A stretch of 64,000 nt of DNA from an uncultured Bacteroidales bacterium (GTDB lineage Bacteria; Bacteroidota; Bacteroidia; Bacteroidales; Bacteroidaceae), in contig CACXLY010000028.1 in assembly GCA_902768605.1 (NCBI GenBank), forward strand, positions 1 to 64,000. The letters are read 5' to 3'. The notes beneath the pieces were generated by a model that was given only the letters and a program-made list of their open reading frames with translations, had not been told where the DNA came from and searched no databases. A program made the translations under genes and the position numbers. Shown here piece by piece: positions 1-6,731 of this stretch (its first letter is position 1; each line of letters opens with the position of its first letter).

Positions 1-23
1 GCGAGTAAAATATAGAATAAATT

Positions 24-175
24 GAACAAACACTTTGAACATTGTTTAGCGGGACACATGGGGTTTGCTATATATATAAATCAATAATTACATATTATTT
101 ATTAATTTTATATATATATAATATTGCCCCTGCTCTTTTTCTCTCAAAAAACAATGTTTAAAGTGTTTGTTTAGT
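24..175. repeat. Long inverted repeat flanking an AT-only core
   Basis: The left arm (24-47, reading GAACAAACACTTTGAACATT) and right arm (about 148-175) are reverse complements with about two mismatches over 23 bases. Between them lie about 100 bases that are almost entirely A and T, including TATATATAT runs on both sides. The arrangement could form a long hairpin or cruciform. I see no DnaA-box cluster, so an origin is not supported. Confidence 0.6.
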
Positions 176-220
176 TCAAAATTTTGATTATTCGCAGATG
201 AAAAGCCACAAAATATTTCA

Positions 221-256
221 CACAGAAATCACAGAAATCACAGAAATCACAGAAAA
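221..256. repeat. 9-bp tandem array (CACAGAAAT x4)
   Basis: CACAGAAAT begins at 221, 230, 239 and 248, an exact 9-bp period, with the last unit ending in AAAA. Related 9-bp arrays occur elsewhere in the window (19773, 37098, 59435). Confidence 0.85.
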
Positions 257-441
257 GATTCTTTTCGCATAGGAAACGATTGGCTTTTAAGTCTCGCAGA
301 AATATATCTTTCTGTGTTTTTCCGTGATTTCTGTGTGATAAAAAATCAATATCTGTGCGATATAAATCAGCGCCTCCGGATGCAAAAAATGCCCATTTCA
401 TCGAAAGAATTGGCACTCGAATGCAGTAAAAATGTTCCGCA

Positions 442-475
442 GAAATGAAAGAAATTTGTTTTTTTCTTTCATTTC
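442..475. terminator. Perfect 13-bp-stem hairpin with T tract
   Basis: GAAATGAAAGAAA (442-454) is perfectly complementary to TTTCTTTCATTTC (463-475) with an 8-base loop. It lies downstream of the minus-strand MBL gene and could stop its transcript, but it is some 110 bases past the stop codon, so the role is inferred. Confidence 0.4.
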
Positions 476-587
476 TTTCATTCCTGGAGGGACCTAATTA
501 TAAATTTTCTGTGTTTTTCCGTGTTTTCTGTGTGACAGGAAAAGAAACTTTTCGTGGTTTCCGTGCTACGTAGAATGAGAATTTGCA

Positions 588-1349
588 TCAAATCTCAAGC
601 ACCAGCCCGTCGTAGGCATAGTGGAACCCGTGGGGGAGTTTCTGCTCCTCGACTGCATAGAGGCCCGCTTGATGGCACATGTGAATGAAGTAGGTGGGGA
701 TGTTCCCGAGGCTTTGGCTGAATGCGATGGCGTGCTCCACGGTTTGATGGGTCTTGTGGGGTGTGTGGCGCAAAGCACCGATAATGAGCAGCTTGATGCC
801 TTCGAGCAGGGGTAGCGACGAGTCGAACAGCTCGGTCATGTCAGTCAGGTAGGCCACGTCGCCGATTCTGTATCCGAGGATGGGCAGTTCGCCGTGCATG
901 ACGCGAATGGCGGTCACTTCGAGGTCGCAGAAATGCAGTTTGTCGCCCTCTTTCAGCTCGTGCAGTTCCAGCTTGGGAATGCCCGGATAGGTGTGCCGAA
1001 CCAGGCAATAGGGCAGTCGTTGCCGCAGGTGCCTGCAGGCATAGTCGTCGGCATAAAGTGGCAGGTCGTGCTCGAAGGTAAATGGGCGCAAGTCGTCGAT
1101 GCCGCCTACGTGGTCGTAGTGTTCGTGGGTGATGAGGACGGCGCTGAGCGGCTTCTGCATTTTGATGCGTAGCATCTGCTCGCGGAAGTCGGGCCCGCAA
1201 TCGATGAGGAGCCTTGTCTCGCCCTCCTCGAAGAGCGCCGAAGCCCGCAAGCGGCGGTCGCGAGGGTCGCTGCTCGTGCATACCTCGCATTGGCAACCGA
1301 TTTGCGGCACGCCAATGCTGGTGCCTGTTCCGAGGAAAGTTATCTTCAT
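588..1349 (-). CDS. MBL-fold metallo-hydrolase (PhnP-like)
   Basis: Metallo-beta-lactamase-fold hydrolase of the PhnP-like group found throughout Bacteroidota; the substrate of this subgroup is unknown, though related enzymes cleave phosphodiesters. The N-terminus MKITFLGTGTS is the first beta strand. A GCQCEVC cysteine cluster follows near residue 20, as in PhnP proteins that bind a structural zinc. The metal-binding HEHYDH motif is near residue 76, followed by GGIDDLRPF. A late histidine (HMCHQ) is near residue 225. At 253 residues the length is normal. An alternative ATG three codons upstream (1358) is equally possible; I chose 1349 because the family starts with MKxTFLG. No strong promoter is visible. 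The downstream side is the repeat-rich left edge of the window. Confidence 0.85.
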   Translation of the reverse strand: MKITFLGTGTSIGVPQIGCQCEVCTSSDPRDRRLRASALFEEGETRLLIDCGPDFREQMLRIKMQKPLSAVLITHEHYDHVGGIDDLRPFTFEHDLPLYADDYACRHLRQRLPYCLVRHTYPGIPKLELHELKEGDKLHFCDLEVTAIRVMHGELPILGYRIGDVAYLTDMTELFDSSLPLLEGIKLLIIGALRHTPHKTHQTVEHAIAFSQSLGNIPTYFIHMCHQAGLYAVEEQKLPHGFHYAYDGLVLEI

Positions 1350-1430
1350 CTTACCCATCTTTCATTTACCATTTTACCATTTACCATTTATTACCTCTTC
1401 TCCTGGAGATGGTTGGGGTGAGGCAGAAAA

Positions 1431-1491
1431 ATTATGAATTGAGAATTATGAATTATGAATTGAGAATTATGAATTATGAATTATGAATTGA
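1431..1491. repeat. 7-bp array (ATTATGA/ATTGAGA) overlapping the murB 3' end
   Basis: ATTATGA and the variant ATTGAGA follow each other in a 7-bp register for about eight units. The array runs into the murB reading frame: the last murB codons (S-I-H-N-S-stop) are read from it. Confidence 0.8.
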
Positions 1492-2496
1492 AGTAATGAA
1501 GTTCACTTCCGGCTCCAGTTCGATGCCGAAGCGTTCGTTGACGTCTTTTTGGATGGCTTCAGAGAGTCGTTGGATGTCGCGTCCGGTGGCTCCGCCTTTG
1601 TTGACGAGCACAAGCGCTTGGCGGTCATGGACGGCTGCCGGCCCGAGGCTCTTGCCCTTCCAGCCAGCCTGCTCTATCAGCCAGCCCGCTGCCAGCTTGA
1701 CTTTTCCCTCGCCTGCCGGGTAGTGTGGCATCGCAGGATATTGGGAAAGAAGCTGTTCTGCCTTCTCCTTCTCCACGACCGGGTTCTTGAAGAAACTGCC
1801 CGCGTTGCCCTGCACTTTCGGGTCGGGAAGCTTGGCTCGGCGGATGTCGATGATGATGTTGCGCAACTCCTCTGCCGTAAGCGTTTCCGGCGAGAGTCCT
1901 GACTGCCCGATGGCTCCCATGAGGCCACCGTATTGAAGCTTGGGCTCGAAGCGCTTGCTGAGGCGGAAAGTGACGCAAGTGATGGCGTACTGGCCCTGCA
2001 ATTCGCTCTTGAAGATGCTTTGACGGTAGCCATATCCGCAGTCTTTCTGCTTCCAGATGCGCTCCGAGCAGTCGTCGAGCTTGATGCCCTTCACCTCTTC
2101 TATCACGTCCTTCGCCTCCACGCCATAGGCGCCGATGTTCTGCACGGCAGCCGCTCCTATCTGTCCCGGAATGAGCGAGAGATTTTCCATCCCGTACCAG
2201 CCTCTTCGGATTGCTTCGGCGATGAACTCGTCGCATATCTCGCCCGAACCGACCTCTACAAGCACCTCGTCATCAGTCTCTTGTTTCACGTCTATGCCTC
2301 TGATTTCCGACTTCATTAGGTAGCCCTTGAAGTCGTCGAGGAAGAGCAGGTTGCTGCCGCATCCGATAAGCATGAGGCGTATGCTGGCGTCGTATTTGTG
2401 GAGAATGCGAAGCTCATTAATCAGACATCTCTCCGAGTCAAAGGTAATGATGGCAGGAGCTTTTGCTTCTATGCCGAAGGTGTTCTCAATTCTCAT
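1474..2496 (-). CDS. murB: UDP-N-acetylmuramate dehydrogenase MurB
   Basis: Reduces UDP-GlcNAc-enolpyruvate to UDP-MurNAc with NADPH in cytoplasmic peptidoglycan synthesis; FAD enzyme. An FAD-binding PP-loop-like segment (LMLIGCGSNLLF) lies near residue 42, the substrate region ENLSLIPGQIGAAAVQNIGAYG near 105, and GNAGSFFKNPV near 228 holds the serine expected to act as catalytic acid. WLIEQAGWKGKSLGPAAVH near 275 matches type I MurB. Length of 340 residues is normal. The start overlaps the upstream lipoprotein gene by 11 bases, so the two are probably cotranscribed. The C-terminal SIHNS-stop comes from a 7-bp intergenic array. Confidence 0.95.
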   Translation of the reverse strand: MRIENTFGIEAKAPAIITFDSERCLINELRILHKYDASIRLMLIGCGSNLLFLDDFKGYLMKSEIRGIDVKQETDDEVLVEVGSGEICDEFIAEAIRRGWYGMENLSLIPGQIGAAAVQNIGAYGVEAKDVIEEVKGIKLDDCSERIWKQKDCGYGYRQSIFKSELQGQYAITCVTFRLSKRFEPKLQYGGLMGAIGQSGLSPETLTAEELRNIIIDIRRAKLPDPKVQGNAGSFFKNPVVEKEKAEQLLSQYPAMPHYPAGEGKVKLAAGWLIEQAGWKGKSLGPAAVHDRQALVLVNKGGATGRDIQRLSEAIQKDVNERFGIELEPEVNFITSIHNS

Positions 2497-3349
2497 ATCT
2501 TGTCAGGTGCCAACCGGTTCGTTCTTTAGTGAAAGTGAATACCTCTTGCAGACCGTTCGAGAGGCCGCTTTTTCTCAGCAATATCCTTCGCCCGCCATAG
2601 GTCTGCCCCTTGCGGATGTTGGAGATGATGCCGCTCGGCACCTCCGAACAGAACGTCTCCCATTGGTCGGCGTCGATGATGCCGTTGATGCTACCCTCTT
2701 CGTCCTCAGAGTCTTGCATCACGATTTGCAGTGGGTCGGCTATGGACTGCGCTTGGAAGATGCTGTCGGAGCAGAAGTGGGCATAAAAGTTGAGGAAGTC
2801 GCTGAGGTCGTCGTCGGCGAACGTTCCCTCGCGGATGAACTCGAGCCTCCATTGCCCATCCTCGCGGACGAACTGGAAGTTGCGAATCGTGCCGTCGTTG
2901 AGGTTGATGCGTTGCAGGCAGACGAGCGAATCTTCTTCGAGTTCCTCATCGTCTTCCGCCTGCATTTGCCGTGCGTTGCCGTAGAGCGTCGTGAAGTACT
3001 CTCCCGAAAGGAAACTGAACTCGAACTCGGCGTCGAACTGCTCGAGCATCTCGGCCGGTCGCTCGGAATGCTCCAGTCGCAAAGGGCTGGCGGTACGTTT
3101 CTGCCGCAGGGAATGGCTGTGGAGGTAGGCGTAGAGGAAGTCGTTGAAGAGTCCGTCGAGCTGAGGGGCCTTCTCCTCGCCGATGCCGAGTTCCTCCTCC
3201 ACCTCTTCTATGAAAGGAAGGCTGTCGTTCAACTCTTCCTCTTCGGGAAAGTCGAAGGAAGAGGTGGATTCGCCCTGGCGAGTGCATGAAAGCAGGGCGA
3301 CGACCATAACCGCCACGATGCTCCCAATGACCTTAAACTTGATGCTCAT
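2486..3349 (-). CDS. DUF4348-type lipoprotein
   Basis: Predicted lipoprotein of a Bacteroidales-specific family resembling DUF4348; function unknown. From the start at 3349 (MSIKFKV) a hydrophobic segment leads to a lipobox (VALLSC, lipidated cysteine near residue 22). A very acidic stretch (EEEELNDSLPF, EEVEEELG) follows, then a globular region with conserved-looking aromatic residues (FNDFLYAYL, FLNFYAHFCSD). An upstream in-frame ATG (3379) lies inside the -7 promoter element, so 3349 is the better start. It shares a divergent promoter region with pheS and overlaps murB at its 3' end. Confidence 0.7.
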   Translation of the reverse strand: MSIKFKVIGSIVAVMVVALLSCTRQGESTSSFDFPEEEELNDSLPFIEEVEEELGIGEEKAPQLDGLFNDFLYAYLHSHSLRQKRTASPLRLEHSERPAEMLEQFDAEFEFSFLSGEYFTTLYGNARQMQAEDDEELEEDSLVCLQRINLNDGTIRNFQFVREDGQWRLEFIREGTFADDDLSDFLNFYAHFCSDSIFQAQSIADPLQIVMQDSEDEEGSINGIIDADQWETFCSEVPSGIISNIRKGQTYGGRRILLRKSGLSNGLQEVFTFTKERTGWHLTRYEN

Positions 3350-3376
3350 TCTGCAACCAAACGACATAAAATCGTG

Positions 3377-3384
3377 CAAAAGTA
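3377..3384 (-). promoter_or_regulatory. -7 promoter element of the DUF4348-murB unit
   Basis: TACTTTTG on the minus strand matches TAnnTTTG. Transcription should begin about 25 bases before the ATG at 3349. Confidence 0.6.
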
Positions 3385-3427
3385 CAAAGAATTCTTCATT
3401 CTTCGTTCTTCATTCTCCATTTTTTTG

Positions 3428-3435
3428 TATCTTTG
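3428..3435 (+). promoter_or_regulatory. -7 promoter element of pheS
   Basis: TATCTTTG matches the Bacteroidota consensus and lies 28 bases before the pheS ATG at 3464. Upstream is a TTCTTCATTC-type 7-bp repeat rather than a clear -33 element. Confidence 0.6.
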
Positions 3436-3463
3436 CACGCGAAAACAGATAAATTGGCTCTTT

Positions 3464-4486
3464 ATGATTGAGAAAATAGAACAATTGATGCAGGAAATCG
3501 CTGCTCTTCAAGCTAAAAATGCTCAGGAGGCAGAGGCTCTGCGTATCAAGTATTTGAGCAAGAAAGGCGAGATTTCGCAGTTGATGAACGACTTCAGGAG
3601 CGTCCCCGCAGAACTGAAGAAAGAGGTCGGCATGAAGATTAACGAACTGAAGAACCTCGCATTGGAGAAGATAAACGCCCTGAAGGAAGGTGCAGGAGAG
3701 AGTGCTGCCAGCGGTTCGAGCGCCATCGACCTCACCCGCACGCCTTATCCCATTACGCTTGGCTCGCGCCATCCCTTGACGATTGTCAAGAATGAAATTG
3801 TTGACATCTTCAGCCGCCTCGGTTTCACCCTTGCAGAAGGCCCGGAGGTGGAGGACGACTGGCACGTCTACAGCAGCCTGAACTTTGCCGACGACCATCC
3901 AGCCCGCGACATGCAGGACACGTTCTTCGTGGAGTCGCATCCCGACATCATCCTTCGCTCGCATACCAGCAGCGTGCAGTCGCGCGTGATGGAGAAGACA
4001 CAACCGCCCATCCGCATCCTTTGCCCTGGCCGCGTTTACCGCAACGAAGCCGTGAGCGCACGTGCACATTGCTTCTTCCACCAGATTGAAGGCTTGTATG
4101 TTGACAAGAATGTCAGCTTCACAGACCTCAAGCAAGTGCTCCTCCTCTTCGCCCAAGAGCTCTTCGGCCCCGAGACGAAGATACGCCTCCGCCCCAGCTA
4201 CTTCCCCTTCACGGAACCCTCTGCCGAGATGGACGTCAGCTGCTCGATTTGCGGCGGCAAGGGCTGCTCGATGTGTAAGGGCAGCGGTTGGCTCGAGATA
4301 CTCGGTTGCGGAATGGTGGACCCCGCTGTCCTCGACGCAAACGGCATCGATAGCAGCATCTATACAGGCTACGCTTTCGGTATGGGCATCGAGCGCATCA
4401 CGAACCTGAAGTACCAGGTGAAGGACCTCCGCATGTTCTCCGAGAACGACGTCCGCTTCCTCGACGAGTTCACCAGCGCAAGGTAA
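3464..4486 (+). CDS. pheS: Phenylalanine--tRNA ligase alpha subunit
   Basis: Catalytic subunit of the heterotetrameric PheRS that charges tRNA-Phe. The N-terminal coiled coil (residues 1-85) precedes the class II catalytic core: motif 2 (RVYRNEAVSARAHC and FHQIEG, about 205-230) and motif 3 (GYAFGMGIERI, about 310). The conserved CSICGGKGCSMCKGSGW segment and the following LEILGCGMVDP are intact. The protein has 340 residues from MIEKIEQ; an in-frame ATG 30 codons upstream falls before the -7 promoter and is rejected. pheT is not adjacent, as is common in Bacteroidota. Confidence 0.96.
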   Translation: MIEKIEQLMQEIAALQAKNAQEAEALRIKYLSKKGEISQLMNDFRSVPAELKKEVGMKINELKNLALEKINALKEGAGESAASGSSAIDLTRTPYPITLGSRHPLTIVKNEIVDIFSRLGFTLAEGPEVEDDWHVYSSLNFADDHPARDMQDTFFVESHPDIILRSHTSSVQSRVMEKTQPPIRILCPGRVYRNEAVSARAHCFFHQIEGLYVDKNVSFTDLKQVLLLFAQELFGPETKIRLRPSYFPFTEPSAEMDVSCSICGGKGCSMCKGSGWLEILGCGMVDPAVLDANGIDSSIYTGYAFGMGIERITNLKYQVKDLRMFSENDVRFLDEFTSAR

Positions 4487-4509
4487 TACATTATATTATA
4501 TAATATAAA

Positions 4510-4537
4510 GAGAGCTCGAAGAACACTTCGGGCTCTC
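4510..4537 (+). terminator. Hairpin after pheS
   Basis: GAGAGCTCGAAG (4510-4521) pairs with CTTCGGGCTCTC (4526-4537), 12 positions with one mismatch and a 4-base loop, 24 bases after the pheS stop. It lacks a long T tract but has CTTGTTG after it. Likely a terminator or bidirectional stop in this convergent junction. Confidence 0.55.
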
Positions 4538-4589
4538 CTTGTTGAATAGGGTTGTACGAGGACGAGCAAAGGGAGAAGACTAAATATCG

Positions 4590-4677
4590 CCAGCTAAATG
4601 TCCAAACACTCCACGTTATGTTTGCTATCGTAACACGTTAAGTTTGCATACTATCCACGTTACCGTATCTCGAATTT
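4590..4677. repeat. 22-bp array A (CACGTT type)
   Basis: CACGTT occurs at 4612, 4634 and 4656, spaced exactly 22 bases, with a degenerate unit at 4590. The last CACGTTA contains the stop codon (4660-4662) of the convergent gene that follows. Confidence 0.8.
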
Positions 4678-6327
4678 CCTGATGTTTGCTTTCTTCAAGC
4701 TTTTCGAAAGACTTCTCTTCTCTGCTTTTGTCATCTTACCCCAGATGGTGAGATGGTCAAAGTTGAGGTCGTTCAACCATTCAGGCAGCTCGGCTTTTCC
4801 TTTGAAATCGAGGCTAAGATTTTTGATATGATGGGGCTTTGCAGTTTCCAGAGTCTCTGTGTCTCTCTTCTCACTTCTGATGTAAAGACTGATAAAGTTG
4901 GGGTCTTGGTTGAGATAAATATTCAGATAATAAATCTGTTTTATTTTGTCAAGCACTTGGGGCAAATCCTCAATCTTTGTAAGCTTGCCCCAAATAATAA
5001 AGTTATCGATTTTGATTTGGTCGAACCATTCGGGTAGCACGATATCGTCCGTAAATGTTAGTTTTAGGCTCCTGATGTGCTGCAGTTTGGCAAGCATCTC
5101 GGGCACTTCCGTTACCTTGAGATTGAGATCCTTATCTTTTTTCTTCTGTAGGTCGGCAAACAGCTCTTCTTCTGTCTCTGTTTGACGCATAATCCAACCA
5201 ATTTGAGGCGTAATGGTGTTGGTAAGTGTGTCTTCCTCTGCTCCGATGAATCCTGCCAAGAGTTCCATTGGCGTCTCGCTTATAACGATGCCTTTATCGG
5301 GGTCGAGTTTGCGGTACTTGAAGCCTACAGAAACGCGTTCCGATGGCATTTCCTTCTCGTGGAAAACGCTGTCGAGCGTTAGTCCGTTCTCGTCAGGAAA
5401 GAGTTTCAGCAACCATCCGTTCAAGAAGGTTGGCTTTTCTTTACTGCATCCGCCGCCTTTAAGCCTGTCTATCGGCCCTTTCTTGATGATGTCCTGCCAG
5501 AAAGATTGATTGGGCTTGCCTTCTGCAGCAAGGACGAATTGCGTCAGTATTGGCTCCAAACTTTTGGTCCAATCGCTAAGTCCATATTGTGAGAGCTTGC
5601 GAGTCTTGTCGAGCACACGTTGCCAGTCGGCTGGTGTTCCCTTGAGCGTGATTGTGGGAATGCCGCAAGCCGCATATTCGACGAGGTATTCGAAGTACCA
5701 CTTCACGCTTTCCATCAGCGTTATTTGCGAGGCGACACGCTCGGCAAGTGTAGTCGTCGAGAAGTCTGCCGTTAGGGTTTGCGCGATGTCTTCCTTCGTG
5801 TATTTCTCTATCTCAGCTGCAAACTCGCCAATCAGTTTCGCATAATCAGCTTTCCCTGAAAACAGGTCCTGCTCGGTCTTTATCGCCAAATCCATCTTGC
5901 CTGCATGGTTGACCAGTTGAGGGCGAAGCGCTTCGCTATGGGCGTTCACGTATCGTGCAAAGCCTTGGCTGATGAGCAACCATACCATATCGGGCGAAAG
6001 CGTAAGGGACTTGTGCATCTTGTACGCTCTCAACACGCTCTGAAAGAAAGCATCCTTTTCCGGATTCCTCAGGTTCTTTGCATCGGCAAAGCTTGTGGCA
6101 ACGATGTTATAGTAGGCATCATTAAAAATCGTCTTGTCTTTGCTCAGGATGGCTTTTGCCATTTGCTCGCCATCATAAAAGTGCTTATATCGCTCAGTTA
6201 TAGGCTCCAGGCCTTCTTCAACCACGAATGTAATGCTGCCATCAGTTTGACTAATGACTTTCCTTTCCTCTGCCTGCCCTGTTAGTGAGATAAGAGCAAG
6301 AAGGACGATGAAGGCTTTCTTATACAT
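4660..6327 (-). CDS. DUF4419-type exported protein with LRR-like C-terminus
   Basis: Predicted exported protein of the DUF4419 family, function unknown. The start at 6327 gives MYKKAFIVLLALISLTGQAEE, a clear signal peptide. Residues about 30-370 form the DUF4419 body (SLTLSPDMVWLLISQGFARYV, HAGKMDL, MESVKWYFEYLVEYAACGIP, NGWLLKLFPD). Residues about 400-555 hold two leucine-rich stretches of similar wording (LPEWFDQIKIDNFIIWGK and LPEWLNDLNFDHLTIWGK), suggesting an internally duplicated scaffold. It starts 7 bases after the broken rpiB frame, so it is probably transcribed with tkt-rpiB. The stop codon lies inside a 22-bp repeat unit. Confidence 0.7.
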   Translation of the reverse strand: MYKKAFIVLLALISLTGQAEERKVISQTDGSITFVVEEGLEPITERYKHFYDGEQMAKAILSKDKTIFNDAYYNIVATSFADAKNLRNPEKDAFFQSVLRAYKMHKSLTLSPDMVWLLISQGFARYVNAHSEALRPQLVNHAGKMDLAIKTEQDLFSGKADYAKLIGEFAAEIEKYTKEDIAQTLTADFSTTTLAERVASQITLMESVKWYFEYLVEYAACGIPTITLKGTPADWQRVLDKTRKLSQYGLSDWTKSLEPILTQFVLAAEGKPNQSFWQDIIKKGPIDRLKGGGCSKEKPTFLNGWLLKLFPDENGLTLDSVFHEKEMPSERVSVGFKYRKLDPDKGIVISETPMELLAGFIGAEEDTLTNTITPQIGWIMRQTETEEELFADLQKKKDKDLNLKVTEVPEMLAKLQHIRSLKLTFTDDIVLPEWFDQIKIDNFIIWGKLTKIEDLPQVLDKIKQIYYLNIYLNQDPNFISLYIRSEKRDTETLETAKPHHIKNLSLDFKGKAELPEWLNDLNFDHLTIWGKMTKAEKRSLSKSLKKANIRKFEIR

Positions 6328-6334
6328 ATTTATA

Positions 6335-6731
6335 TTATGCTTCTTGAACAGGAATCTTTGCGACTCGTCTTGCATGACGGCCGCCTTCGAAGGAAGTCGA
6401 GAGGTATTCGTCCATGATGGCATCGGCCTCCTCGTTCGTGATGAATCGGCCAGGCATCACCAGCACCGGGAATCCAGCAAAGAGCGGCACGAATGCCTTG
6501 ATGCTTGTTGAGCGTGATGCTGATGCCTTCTCCGCTGCCGCAGATGGCAATGCCTTGCCCGCACTCGCCCGCCTCTATGCCTTTTGCCAAAGCATGCCCG
6601 AAGTCCGGATAGTCGCAGCTCTCCTCGCTATAAGTCCCGTAGTCGTGAAACTCGATGCCCCTCTCTGCAAGGTATTGCTTTACATGTTGCTTGAGCGGAA
6701 AGCCAGCATGATCACTTGCAAGTCCAATCAT
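6335..6731 (-). pseudogene. rpiB: rpiB, frameshifted by an internal deletion
   Basis: Ribose-5-phosphate isomerase B (RpiB/LacAB family), non-oxidative pentose phosphate pathway. The first frame gives a normal N-terminus (MIGLASDHAGFPLKQ, GHALAKGIEAG, then CGSGEGISITLNKHQGIRAALCW). The frame breaks near 6466, right after CWIP, and homology resumes in another frame as VLVMPGRFITNEEADAIM to the end at 6335. Compared with the usual family sequence, about 13 codons containing the conserved HNDAN segment are missing, which suggests a deletion of roughly 38 bases. Both frameshift and loss of a conserved active-site region predict no activity. The start overlaps the tkt stop (ATGA-type). A sequencing or assembly error is possible. 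Confidence 0.8.

Larger units (their letters stand above)
1..587. other. AT-rich intergenic region with stacked simple repeats
   Basis: I see no convincing gene here. The stretch holds an inverted repeat around an AT-rich core (24-175), a 9-bp array (221-256), a 13-bp-stem hairpin (442-475), and two copies of a motif resembling TTTCCGTGATTTCTGTG near 318 and 515. A minus-strand frame of 81 codons at 171-416 runs through these repeats, is rich in repeated FCDFCDFC-type residues, and looks like a by-product of the 9-bp array. Confidence 0.6.

Noticed and set aside
24..175. Replication origin
   Set aside because: AT-rich core but no cluster of DnaA boxes and no dnaA or other origin-linked genes nearby; dnaG at 57-59 kb is not an origin marker.
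171..416. 81-codon frame near the left edge
   Set aside because: Crosses the CACAGAAAT array and has no promoter or recognisable domain.
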